NCBI RefSeq assembly: GCF_002027555.1 | Contig: NZ_MXAP01000111.1 | Span: forward strand, 1 to 6,484 | Length of the DNA: 6,484 nt | Direction of reading: 5' to 3' | From: Moraxella equi | Lineage (GTDB): Bacteria > Pseudomonadota > Gammaproteobacteria > Pseudomonadales > Moraxellaceae | In this document: positions 1-5,872 of the stretch, one piece after another | Position numbering within the stretch: the stretch's first letter is position 1 | Layout: the number at the start of each line of letters is the position of its first letter | Position numbers and translations under genes: made by a program | Notes under the pieces: generated by a model | What the model saw: the letters and a program-made list of their open reading frames with translations, nothing else | Told to the model about the DNA's origin: nothing | The model's database searches: none

Positions 1-4
1 TTGG

Positions 5-20
5 GTTCGGTTGGTATACA
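5..20 (+). repeat. Left copy of 16-bp inverted repeat found at both window ends
   Basis: The 16 bases GTTCGGTTGGTATACA recur as a perfect reverse complement at 6469-6484, the last bases of the window. With one inserted A the match extends through TGA. It lies between the end of the transporter gene (stop at 35-37) and the window edge. It is not a hairpin by itself. Whether it is a dispersed repeat, an element end or a contig-boundary repeat cannot be told from this window. Confidence 0.7.
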
Positions 21-34
21 TGACTGCCACATGA

Positions 35-1420
35 TTATCTGGCGATGTCTCGCTCACTTCTGGGCAGATAATAGATATAAAAACTTAAAAATATCGTCAG
101 AAGCCCCACCCATAAGAGATACAAAGCAGGGGCAAGTGGTAGATGAAACGTGGCAAATGCCAACAGTGACGGTACACCACCTGCGACCAATACATAAACG
201 ACATTGTAAGTCAAGGCAATGCTGGTTAGGCGGATTTTACTAGGGAACAGTCGCACTAAAACCGCAGGCAACGTGGCAATCATGCCCCCTGAAAAGCCAA
301 GTAGTGCCGACCACAATAGTATCAATTCGCCACCATATCTAAGCTGAGCAAAAAACAGTGAGGTATTTAAAATTAGCAAAATCCCTCCAAAAATCATGAC
401 TTTGCCGATATTCATCCTGTCTGCCAAATAGCCATAAAACACACAGCCAATCATCATAAACAGTGTGGCAATGCCCGATCCAAAAATCAGATTACTCTCT
501 GAAATGCTAAAATTAATGTTTAACAACTCAGGCATTATCATGGCAATAACAATAAACACACTTAAAACAATCCATGACACCAACACCGCAGGAATCAGAC
601 TAGATAAGCGATTTTTGGTGATAATTTGCAAAAAAGAGTATTTTTGGGCGACTTGCTTGTCTTCATTAAAAATGTTGGTGCTTGCCAAATCTTGGATTTG
701 GGTTTTGGTTAGTCCATCAAAACTCATGGCACTGAGCGTATGTTCTTCGGTGTCATGACGGTCTTTGGTTTGGGTGGAAATGGGTGTTTCTTTAAGTAGC
801 TTTAAGGACAGTAGCAGTCCTGCTGATAAAACCCCACCCACCAAAAACGGTATCCGCCAACCATAGCTTAGCATGTCAACATAACTTAAACTACCCACCA
901 AGTAAGTAACCAAAAACTTGATAAACAGCAATCCTGCCAATGCTCCTGCCACCACAATCCCACAGCCGAAACCAACATGACGCATGGGTAACTGTTCAGT
1001 AATGAGCACCAACGCCGATGGAATCTGACCGCCATAAGCCAGCCCCTGCCCAAAGCGAGCCAATATAAACAAAATCGAAGCTAGCACTCCCAAATGCTGA
1101 TAAGTTGGCAAGAAAGCAAGAATCAGCGTAAACACCGTCAGCCCAAACAAGCTTAAAAACAGCACCGCACGCCTGCCATTCATGTCGCCATACTGTCCGA
1201 GCAAAAACCCACCAATGGGGTGAGCGATATACGCCCCCAAAAATAGCCCTACCGCCTGCATTGAATACAACCACATCACTTCACGCCCACCAAAAAAGTT
1301 GGCGACAATCACCTCTTTTAGGAAAAATACCAAAGCATAATCAAAGAATGCCAACATGGTTACTGTGGCAGTCGTGACAATCAAGCGAAAATGATGGGGT
1401 AATAAAGGTGAGTTTGGCAT
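35..1420 (-). CDS. MFS transporter, metabolite:H+ symporter-like
   Basis: This is an inner-membrane secondary transporter of 461 residues; the substrate is unknown. Twelve hydrophobic segments are visible, six before and six after a hydrophilic central loop at about residues 210-265. The loop between helices 2 and 3 carries the MFS motif A (GQYGDMNGRR, about 75-84), and a weaker copy (GYLADRMNIGK) lies at about 330-340 in the second half, as expected from the internal duplication of the family. The segments RFGQGLAYGGQ (122-132) and YGWRIPFLVGG (186-196) resemble the proline/betaine and alpha-ketoglutarate symporter group, which is why I favour that branch. The ATG at 1420 gives a short cytoplasmic N-terminus before helix 1, but it has no evident Shine-Dalgarno site. 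The gene lies downstream of the phospholipase gene on the same strand, separated by 157 bases that contain a candidate promoter, so it is probably transcribed separately. No terminator is visible in the 34 bases left of the stop. Confidence 0.9.
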   Translation of the reverse strand: MPNSPLLPHHFRLIVTTATVTMLAFFDYALVFFLKEVIVANFFGGREVMWLYSMQAVGLFLGAYIAHPIGGFLLGQYGDMNGRRAVLFLSLFGLTVFTLILAFLPTYQHLGVLASILFILARFGQGLAYGGQIPSALVLITEQLPMRHVGFGCGIVVAGALAGLLFIKFLVTYLVGSLSYVDMLSYGWRIPFLVGGVLSAGLLLSLKLLKETPISTQTKDRHDTEEHTLSAMSFDGLTKTQIQDLASTNIFNEDKQVAQKYSFLQIITKNRLSSLIPAVLVSWIVLSVFIVIAMIMPELLNINFSISESNLIFGSGIATLFMMIGCVFYGYLADRMNIGKVMIFGGILLILNTSLFFAQLRYGGELILLWSALLGFSGGMIATLPAVLVRLFPSKIRLTSIALTYNVVYVLVAGGVPSLLAFATFHLPLAPALYLLWVGLLTIFLSFYIYYLPRSERDIAR

Positions 1421-1448
1421 TATTATATTGTTCGAATTATTTTGGCAT

Positions 1449-1477
1449 AATGTACTAAAAATTGATTAAAATAGCAA
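1449..1477 (-). promoter_or_regulatory. Candidate sigma70 promoter of the MFS gene
   Basis: Read on the minus strand, TTGCTA (1472-1477) and TACATT (1449-1454) are separated by exactly 17 bases, each matching the consensus at 4 of 6 positions. The -10 box is about 28 bases upstream of the ATG at 1420. The region is very AT-rich, so a chance match is quite possible. Confidence 0.35.
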
Positions 1478-1577
1478 CAATTTCCATTATTCATTACCAA
1501 AATTAATAAAACACATGGATACTTAACTAAAAATCAATAAAAAATTGTGGGTTTATAACATGACAAAAATCAATCCA

Positions 1578-3347
1578 TTATAAAAGCCAATCAATCGGCA
1601 GCCAGCTCATGATGGTCACACCCATACGCTCAGGAATGTTCATTTTTGGTTCTTGATAAAAGATAACCTCTTTGCCGTCTTCGATGGTTCGCCACTGCAA
1701 CTGCCCATCAACCAGACTTACCTCATAGACTTGATTGAGGATTTTGTCGTTACGCTCTTTGTCTGCGTTGTTTAGGGCATTGTGAAGCTGATGTGCCAGC
1801 TCGTCATCATAAATCATGACCCCAAGCTCGGTATTAATGTTCGCCGAACGTGGGTCGATATTATACGAGCCGATAAATACTTTATGACCATCCACAGCAA
1901 AAGCCTTGGCGTGCAGACTGGTGGTGGTCACTCGCTTGGTTCGCCACAGTTTATTTTCATCCTCTTCGGTGTTTTTGGCGGTGGATTTGAGTTCATAGAG
2001 TTTCACCCCTGATGCCAAAAGCTCCCGACGCCAATGCCCATAACCGGCATGTACCGCCCCCACGTCGGTGGCATCAAAGGAATTGGTAAGAATGCTAATA
2101 TCCACACCTTCTTTGGCAAGGGTGGTCAATGTACGCACGCCATCTTTGGTGGGGACAAAATACGATGAGATGATACTTAGGCGTTCTTTGGGGCGACCGA
2201 GTTCGTGTTGGAGTTTGCTGACCAGATGACCATCTTTGGGGTTATTTTTGCCTGCCTTGACATCCAGCTTGACGGCGTCATCCGCCAGAAAGTCAATGCC
2301 TGCCCAGCGAAACGGCACTTTTTTGCTCAGCAAATCCTCGCCAATGGTGCTACTTGCCACGGCATTACGATAAGTGCGTAAGGCTCGCTCGTTTTTGGTG
2401 GCGTTTGACCCTGCCGTATCGTCTTTACTAAACACCGCCATGGCTGATTCATCGGGGCGTTCTTTATCATCATTGACGAGCGTCTCAATGTCATAAGCGG
2501 TGGACGACCCCCAATACTCATCAAAGCTCTTGGTAATCTTGCCGACCACATCGCCAATGAGTAGCACGTCCAAATCGGCAAAGTGATTATTTTGATGGTT
2601 ATTTAGGTACTCATTGCCGATGTTTCGCCCGCCAATAACACTGATGTGATCATCAAAGGTCATGCTCTTGTTATGCATACGCACGTTGACACGTTTTGGC
2701 GATGTCAGATAATTCACAAAGCGATAACGGCGATGTACAAAAGGATTCACCACACGCACGGCGATGTTGGGGTGCTTGGCAAACAACGCCAAATGCTCAT
2801 CAAGCCTAGGATTGCTATTAAAATCATCCAAAAGGAGTCGTACCAACACCCCTCGCTCTGCCGCCTGCCACAAATCCTTTAACATCAAAATACCCGCCTC
2901 ATCATCATGCCAGATATAGTACTGCACATCAATAGTGTGCGTTGCCATGTCGGACAAAATACTGCGTGCGGCAAACGCATTTGCCCCTGTGGCAATAGGG
3001 TAATAACCCGAGAGCGTGGGATGGTATTCAGTCTGCTCATCAATGATACTTGACAATGTAGCCTTGGCTTTTGTGTTGTCAATGGTAGTATCAGATTGCA
3101 CCGTGATAGATGGTGTGTGACCCAAAAAACCTGTTTGAATGTTTTTGTTATGATGGCGGTTTAGGTGATCTTCGCCGTGACTGATTTGATTGGCAAGGCG
3201 TTTATCAAGCAGTTCTTGATGTGCCAAATGCATCCGCTCGGTCAGCTCGGTACTTTTGGGTAGGTGCGGTGTAGACGGCAACGACTGACAGCCGACCAAC
3301 ACAGTGCCTAGCCCCACCACCATCAACATACGAGAAGTCATTACCAT
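1578..3347 (-). CDS. Phospholipase D family lipoprotein, ClsC-type cardiolipin synthase homologue
   Basis: This is a predicted membrane-anchored phosphatidyltransferase/phospholipase of 589 residues from the ATG at 3347. Two complete HKD catalytic motifs are present: HNKSMTFD (His225, Lys227, Asp232) followed by GGRNIGNEY, and HAKAFAVD (His479, Lys481, Asp486) followed by IGSYNIDPRS. Two such half-sites form one active site through a phospho-histidine intermediate. The overall pattern, including DVQYYIWHDDE before the first motif, fits the E. coli YmdC/ClsC group, which makes cardiolipin from phosphatidylglycerol and phosphatidylethanolamine; that activity is inferred, not shown. The N-terminus is a lipoprotein signal: Arg6, a hydrophobic stretch, then lipobox LVGC with Cys20, and Gln rather than Asp at +2. 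The reading frame stays open to a TTG at 3434, but that codon lies upstream of an extended -10 promoter, so it is rejected. ATG 3341, two codons downstream, is an equally possible start. No terminator is visible after the stop. Confidence 0.9.
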   Translation of the reverse strand: MVMTSRMLMVVGLGTVLVGCQSLPSTPHLPKSTELTERMHLAHQELLDKRLANQISHGEDHLNRHHNKNIQTGFLGHTPSITVQSDTTIDNTKAKATLSSIIDEQTEYHPTLSGYYPIATGANAFAARSILSDMATHTIDVQYYIWHDDEAGILMLKDLWQAAERGVLVRLLLDDFNSNPRLDEHLALFAKHPNIAVRVVNPFVHRRYRFVNYLTSPKRVNVRMHNKSMTFDDHISVIGGRNIGNEYLNNHQNNHFADLDVLLIGDVVGKITKSFDEYWGSSTAYDIETLVNDDKERPDESAMAVFSKDDTAGSNATKNERALRTYRNAVASSTIGEDLLSKKVPFRWAGIDFLADDAVKLDVKAGKNNPKDGHLVSKLQHELGRPKERLSIISSYFVPTKDGVRTLTTLAKEGVDISILTNSFDATDVGAVHAGYGHWRRELLASGVKLYELKSTAKNTEEDENKLWRTKRVTTTSLHAKAFAVDGHKVFIGSYNIDPRSANINTELGVMIYDDELAHQLHNALNNADKERNDKILNQVYEVSLVDGQLQWRTIEDGKEVIFYQEPKMNIPERMGVTIMSWLPIDWLL

Positions 3348-3374
3348 AAACCCATGCTTTATTAAAATTGACAA

Positions 3375-3403
3375 ATTATAACAAAAAACCAGGGCGTGTT
3401 GAA
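3375..3403 (-). promoter_or_regulatory. Extended -10 promoter of the phospholipase D gene
   Basis: On the minus strand the sequence TGTTATAAT (3375-3383) is a perfect TATAAT hexamer with the extended TGn motif. A weak -35 (TTCAAC, 3398-3403) stands exactly 17 bases away. Transcription would start near 3368, leaving a leader of about 20 bases before the ATG at 3347. This excludes the upstream TTG at 3434 as a start from this promoter. Confidence 0.65.
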
Positions 3404-3463
3404 CATTGATAATATTTTTATTGGGATTTGACAAAAATCTGATGATTTTAAACGATGTTACAT

Positions 3464-3478
3464 AAAAACGTGCGATTT
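3464..3478 (+). repeat. 15-bp direct repeat, copy 1
   Basis: AAAAACGTGCGATTT here recurs exactly at 4616-4630. Continuing four more bases gives 17 of 19 identical. This copy lies in the divergent spacer between the phospholipase and queC genes; the other lies inside the MITE-like element. Its role is unknown. Confidence 0.55.
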
Positions 3479-3541
3479 CCCTGCTTTATTAACCGAGCTT
3501 TTTTCTAAACGTGGGTATACCTATAAAAATCAGGCGATTTA

Positions 3542-3550
3542 TGCTAAAAT
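3542..3550 (+). promoter_or_regulatory. Candidate extended -10 promoter of queC
   Basis: TGCTAAAAT combines an extended TGn motif with a 5-of-6 -10 hexamer, ending 33 bases before the queC ATG. No recognisable -35 stands 17 bases upstream, but extended -10 promoters can do without one. A TATAAT at 3575-3580 is too close to the ATG to serve the annotated start. No preQ1 riboswitch fold was recognised in the leader. Confidence 0.35.
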
Positions 3551-3583
3551 TGACTGCTTGATTCTTTACATGGTTTATAATTC

Positions 3584-4333
3584 ATGACGACATTTTGCCC
3601 CGATAACAATAACCTTAACATTCCCCATTCTGATGATTTTGCCCACCAAAAGGCGGTCGTTTTGCTCTCAGGGGGGCTTGACTCCACCACTTGTCTGTAT
3701 TGGGCGAAAGCGGTTTTTAAAGAGATTACCGCCATCAGTTTTCGCTACGGGCAGCGGCATTCAAGCGAGCTTGCGTTTTCATCCGCCATCGCCCAAACAC
3801 TTGGCGTGTCACACCGTATCATTGACATTGACATCGCTCAGCTTGGCGGTTCGGCATTGACCGACACCAGCATTGATGTGCCTGATTATCAAGCAGACAG
3901 TGATGCCGTGCCTGTCACCTACGTCCCTGCTCGTAACACCATTTTTCTATCCTATGCCCTAGCCGTGGCAGAAGTGACCGAAGCCTGTGCCATCGTCATC
4001 GGGGTAAGTTCGGTTGATTTCTCGGGCTATCCTGACTGCCGAGACGACTACATTCGTGCCTTTGAGACCATGGCAAATCTTGCCACTGTGGCAGGGCGAG
4101 CAGGCAGACGCCTATCCATCATCGCTCCCTTGCAGCACTTATCCAAGGCTGAGACCCTAACGCTTGGGCTATCACTGGGCGTGGACTATGCCCAAACCGT
4201 GTCATGCTACCGTGCCGATAGTGACGGGCGAGCCTGTGGCGAGTGCGACAGCTGTGTGCTACGTCATCAAGGCTTTGTGCAGGCAGGTGTTCCTGACCCC
4301 ACCCGTTATCAAAATAAACCAACTCAAGGATAA
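3584..4333 (+). CDS. queC: 7-cyano-7-deazaguanine synthase QueC
   Basis: QueC is a cytoplasmic, ATP-dependent enzyme that converts 7-carboxy-7-deazaguanine and ammonia to preQ0, a precursor of queuosine in tRNA. The sequence has the PP-loop ATP-binding signature SGGLDS (residues 29-34), the family segments YVPARNTIF (113-121) and DFSGYPDCR (145-153), and the C-terminal zinc site [18 protein letters not shown] with Cys208, Cys218, Cys221 and Cys224. All expected key residues are present. At 249 residues it is somewhat longer than the E. coli enzyme because about 20 extra residues precede the first beta strand (KAVVLLSGG). No alternative ATG lies closer to that strand, so the ATG at 3584 is kept although its Shine-Dalgarno site is poor. 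The gene stands alone; queD, queE and queF are not in this window. The divergent neighbour is unrelated in function. Confidence 0.97.
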   Translation: MTTFCPDNNNLNIPHSDDFAHQKAVVLLSGGLDSTTCLYWAKAVFKEITAISFRYGQRHSSELAFSSAIAQTLGVSHRIIDIDIAQLGGSALTDTSIDVPDYQADSDAVPVTYVPARNTIFLSYALAVAEVTEACAIVIGVSSVDFSGYPDCRDDYIRAFETMANLATVAGRAGRRLSIIAPLQHLSKAETLTLGLSLGVDYAQTVSCYRADSDGRACGECDSCVLRHQGFVQAGVPDPTRYQNKPTQG

Positions 4334-4464
4334 ACCCCATTCTCAATTTTTTATAAGTGCTTGATTTATCAAGGTGCAAATTGAAATTCGCCCCTTGTAT
4401 ATCCAAACTAATCATAGACAATCGATAAGTTACCATTTTAAGTTGAGAATGAAGCAAGGGTAAA

Positions 4465-4479
4465 TAGGGCGTGCCTGCC
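4465..4479 (+). repeat. Left terminal inverted repeat of MITE-like element
   Basis: TAGGGCGTGCCTGCC is perfectly complementary to 4658-4672. The first two bases may be the TA target duplication rather than part of the element. Confidence 0.75.
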
Positions 4480-4601
4480 CTTTATAACACTATTTACAAT
4501 ATAGAAATATTTTAGAGAAAAACTAATCGTTTTTGCATGAAAAATGGCTAAATCTTGTTTTTCTGCGTCAAGAACTTGTCTGATAGAATGATTATCAGCC
4601 T

Positions 4602-4623
4602 ACGTTTTTTCCTTGAAAAACGT
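4602..4623 (+). repeat. Hairpin inside the MITE-like element
   Basis: ACGTTTTT (4602-4609) and AAAAACGT (4616-4623) form an 8-bp perfect stem around a 6-base loop. Five T bases follow shortly after (4628-4632), but the stem is poor in GC, so it would be at best a weak terminator on the plus strand. The right arm is part of the 15-bp repeat shared with 3464-3478. Confidence 0.4.
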
Positions 4624-4630
4624 GCGATTT
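4616..4630 (+). repeat. 15-bp direct repeat, copy 2
   Basis: This is an exact copy of AAAAACGTGCGATTT at 3464-3478. Here it lies within the MITE-like element and overlaps the right arm of a hairpin. Confidence 0.55.
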
Positions 4631-4657
4631 TTCTCATTTTTCACTGCAAATACAAAA

Positions 4658-4672
4658 GGCAGGCACGCCCTA
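4658..4672 (-). repeat. Right terminal inverted repeat of MITE-like element
   Basis: GGCAGGCACGCCCTA is the exact reverse complement of 4465-4479. It ends at a TA, six bases upstream of the -35 box of the SMR promoter. Confidence 0.75.
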
Positions 4673-4677
4673 AAAAC

Positions 4678-4706
4678 TTGCATTTGGTCATGGCTTCTTG
4701 TAAAAT
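4678..4706 (+). promoter_or_regulatory. Promoter of the SMR-tetR cassette
   Basis: TTGCAT (4678-4683) and TAAAAT (4701-4706) are separated by exactly 17 bases; the -10 matches 5 of 6. The predicted start of transcription, near 4713, falls at the edge of the palindromic operator. That is the expected arrangement for repression by blocking RNA polymerase. Confidence 0.55.
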
Positions 4707-4713
4707 ATAAAAG

Positions 4714-4727
4714 ACCGACCAGTCGGT
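4714..4727. promoter_or_regulatory. Palindromic TetR-type operator
   Basis: ACCGAC-CA-GTCGGT is an inverted repeat with perfect 6-bp arms around a 2-base centre, flanked by A-rich and T-rich sides. The ACCGAC/GTCGGT half-site type is common among TetR-family operators. It overlaps the predicted transcription start of the SMR gene, and a TetR-family gene follows in the same transcript. Binding by that protein is an inference. Confidence 0.7.
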
Positions 4728-4758
4728 TTTATTTATCATATTTAACATTGAAATCATC

Positions 4759-5100
4759 ATGCAACTCTCTACCGCTTACGCCCTGCTCGCCCTTGCCATC
4801 ATCAGCGAAGTGACAGGCTCGACTTTTTTGGCAAAATCAGACGGATTTAGCAAACTCATCCCCACCTGTATCACGCTGACCGGTTTTGCCATCGCTTTTT
4901 ATTTGCTGTCTCATGTCGTCAGGGTCATTCCCCTTGGCATGACCTATGCCATTTGGTCGGGCGTGGGCATTGTCTTGACCGCCTTGATTGGCATATTTAT
5001 CCTAAAACAGCCCTTAGACACGCCTGCCATCATCGGCATGGCTTTTATTGTAGCAGGTGTGGTGATTATGAATGTCTTTTCATCCGCCACCGCTCATTAA
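4759..5100 (+). CDS. Small multidrug resistance (SMR) efflux pump, EmrE/QacE type
   Basis: This is a 113-residue inner-membrane proton antiporter of the SMR family, which acts as a dimer to expel quaternary ammonium compounds and other lipophilic cations. Four hydrophobic helices are visible at about 5-21, 33-52, 58-81 and 87-107. Glu17 in helix 1 corresponds to the essential EmrE Glu14. The helix 3 signature YAIWSGVGIVL (63-73) supplies the residues equivalent to EmrE Tyr60 and Trp63, and PAIIGM follows in helix 4. These, and the C-terminal NVFSSATAH resembling QacE, place it with the drug-exporting Qac branch rather than the guanidinium exporters. The residue aligned with EmrE Tyr40 is Phe43, which could affect substrate range. 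The ATG start gives the normal family length, although no strong Shine-Dalgarno site precedes it. Forty bases separate it from the tetR gene, with no clear terminator between, so co-transcription is likely. Confidence 0.95.
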   Translation: MQLSTAYALLALAIISEVTGSTFLAKSDGFSKLIPTCITLTGFAIAFYLLSHVVRVIPLGMTYAIWSGVGIVLTALIGIFILKQPLDTPAIIGMAFIVAGVVIMNVFSSATAH

Positions 5101-5129
5101 CTTTCAAAATTATTTTTTATTTTAACCCC

Positions 5130-5135
5130 AAGAGA
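5130..5135 (+). promoter_or_regulatory. Shine-Dalgarno site of the tetR gene
   Basis: AAGAGA stands five bases before the ATG at 5141. It is the best ribosome binding site on the plus strand here. It supports this start although the first 20 or so residues of the protein are polar and low in complexity. Confidence 0.6.
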
Positions 5136-5140
5136 TTCTT

Positions 5141-5740
5141 ATGCAAGATTTATTTACCACCGACACCCCCACACCCACATCAGATGACAAAACCAACAAA
5201 CGCAAAAACAACCCCGAGCTGTTACGCCACACCATCCTAGTCTGTGCCAAAAATCTCATGCTAGATGTCGGTATTGGCAATCTGTCCATGCAAAAAGTGG
5301 CGGACATGGCAGGCACGAGCAAAGGCGGACTGTTTCATCATTTCAAATCCAAAGACGAACTCATCACCAGCGTGGTAGAGCTGTTCATCGCCCAAATCAA
5401 CACCGCCATATTAGCCGACATGGACGCACACCCCACCGAGATGGGAGCGTTTACCAAAGCCTATGTGCGGGTAATGTTTGACAACCAAGAGATTGGACTA
5501 CAAAGCGACTGGGCGGGACTTATCCAAGCGATGACCGCTGACAGCCAGATGAATGAGTTGTGGATAAATTGGTTTGCCCAAAAAATCAAAACCCACGCAA
5601 GCACCGACAGCGGCCCACGTCTGTCCGTCATACGCTGTGCCGTGGATGGGGTGTGGCTCAATAACATCCCCCATGATGAACTGCCTGCCATGCGAACGTA
5701 TCTGCTGACATTGGCAGATGATGTTTCGCCAAATCTTTAA
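5141..5740 (+). CDS. TetR/AcrR-family transcriptional regulator
   Basis: This is a 199-residue DNA-binding regulator, probably a repressor of its own transcript and of the SMR pump upstream. The N-terminal domain at about 26-75 contains the family's helix-turn-helix, with SMQKVADMAGTSKGGLFHHF at 49-68, in which GTSKGGLFHHFKSKDEL is the typical recognition-helix region. The remaining alpha-helical part (about 80-199) would bind the inducer and form the dimer. The ligand is unknown, but cationic drugs exported by the pump are the natural guess. A polar extension of about 20 residues precedes the DNA-binding domain. The gene lies 40 bases after the pump in the same direction, rather than divergent as in many TetR pairs. 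The only matching palindrome in the window overlaps the pump promoter. No terminator specific for this strand is seen after the stop; the hairpin at 5794-5812 lacks a T-run on the plus strand. Confidence 0.93.
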   Translation: MQDLFTTDTPTPTSDDKTNKRKNNPELLRHTILVCAKNLMLDVGIGNLSMQKVADMAGTSKGGLFHHFKSKDELITSVVELFIAQINTAILADMDAHPTEMGAFTKAYVRVMFDNQEIGLQSDWAGLIQAMTADSQMNELWINWFAQKIKTHASTDSGPRLSVIRCAVDGVWLNNIPHDELPAMRTYLLTLADDVSPNL

Positions 5741-5787
5741 AATCATGACAAGCTCAATGATATGCGAACGGTAAGAATAAAACCATT

Positions 5788-5812
5788 AAAAAAGGGCGTG
5801 ATGAGCACGCCC
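5788..5812 (-). terminator. Rho-independent terminator of the acidic hypothetical gene
   Basis: On the minus strand GGGCGTG-CTCAT-CACGCCC (5794-5812) forms a 7-bp GC-rich stem with a 5-base loop, followed directly by TTTTTT (5793-5788). It lies about 60 bases beyond the stop of the minus-strand gene. On the plus strand the stem is preceded by A and followed by CCACAAG, so it should act mainly on minus-strand transcripts. Confidence 0.85.
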
Positions 5813-5815
5813 CCA

Positions 5816-5842
5816 CAAGCTCGTGACAAATATCAAGCTCGT
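5816..5842 (+). repeat. Short direct repeat in the convergent gap
   Basis: CAAGCTCGT occurs twice, at 5816-5824 and 5834-5842, between the terminator and the end of the hypothetical gene. No function is suggested. Confidence 0.4.
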
Positions 5843-5872
5843 TGGCCATACAGCCAAAATCAGACAAACCCA

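Larger units (their letters stand above)
4465..4672. mobile_element. MITE-like element with 15-bp terminal inverted repeats
   Basis: TAGGGCGTGCCTGCC at 4465-4479 is repeated as its exact reverse complement at 4658-4672. Six bases further inward are still similar (CTTTAT A versus TTTTGTA type, 19 of 21 overall). Both ends begin at a TA dinucleotide, so GGGCG...CGCCC would be a 204-bp element with a TA target duplication. Such duplications are known for IS630/Tc1-mariner relatives and some IS5 groups. The interior has no open reading frame of note, is AT-rich and contains hairpin-forming segments. Family and parent transposon cannot be named from this sequence. The alternative is a long regulatory stem-loop. 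Its right end is only six bases from the -35 box of the efflux promoter. Confidence 0.55.
4334..4758. other. Non-coding stretch between queC and the efflux cassette
   Basis: I see no credible gene in these 425 bases. After queC come a weak hairpin (CTTGAT-TT-ATCAAG, 4360-4373) without a following T-run, and a 9-bp inverted repeat (CATTCTCAA 4338-4346, TTGAGAATG 4443-4451) enclosing about 96 bases. Next is the MITE-like element at 4465-4672, then the promoter and operator of the efflux genes at 4678-4727. The leader of the SMR gene fills the rest. Confidence 0.7.

Noticed and set aside
996..1274. Open frame of 92 codons on the minus strand
   Set aside because: It lies within the transporter gene in another frame, is rich in Trp, Gly and Ala typical of a shadow, and has no supporting signals.
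1421..1577. Terminator between the phospholipase and transporter genes
   Set aside because: The spacer is AT-rich with T-runs, but I found no GC-containing stem next to them.
3575..3580. TATAAT immediately before queC as its -10 box
   Set aside because: It ends three bases before the ATG, so transcription would begin inside the coding region, and the nearest good -35 (TTGACT) has a 20-base spacer.
4360..4373. CTTGAT-TT-ATCAAG as an FNR site or queC terminator
   Set aside because: The FNR half-sites need a 4-base centre and here it is 2; as a terminator it lacks a GC-rich stem and a following T-run.
4119..4457. Open frame of 112 codons on the minus strand overlapping the end of queC
   Set aside because: Most of it is antisense to the firmly identified queC; it has no ribosome binding site or recognisable domain.
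4613..4813. Open frame of 66 codons on the plus strand across the MITE-like element and the start of the SMR gene
   Set aside because: It crosses the promoter and operator and overlaps the SMR gene out of frame; no ribosome binding site or domain was recognised.
5741..5815. Bidirectional terminator for tetR
   Set aside because: The hairpin at 5794-5812 has a T-run only on the minus strand, so a role for plus-strand termination is not supported.
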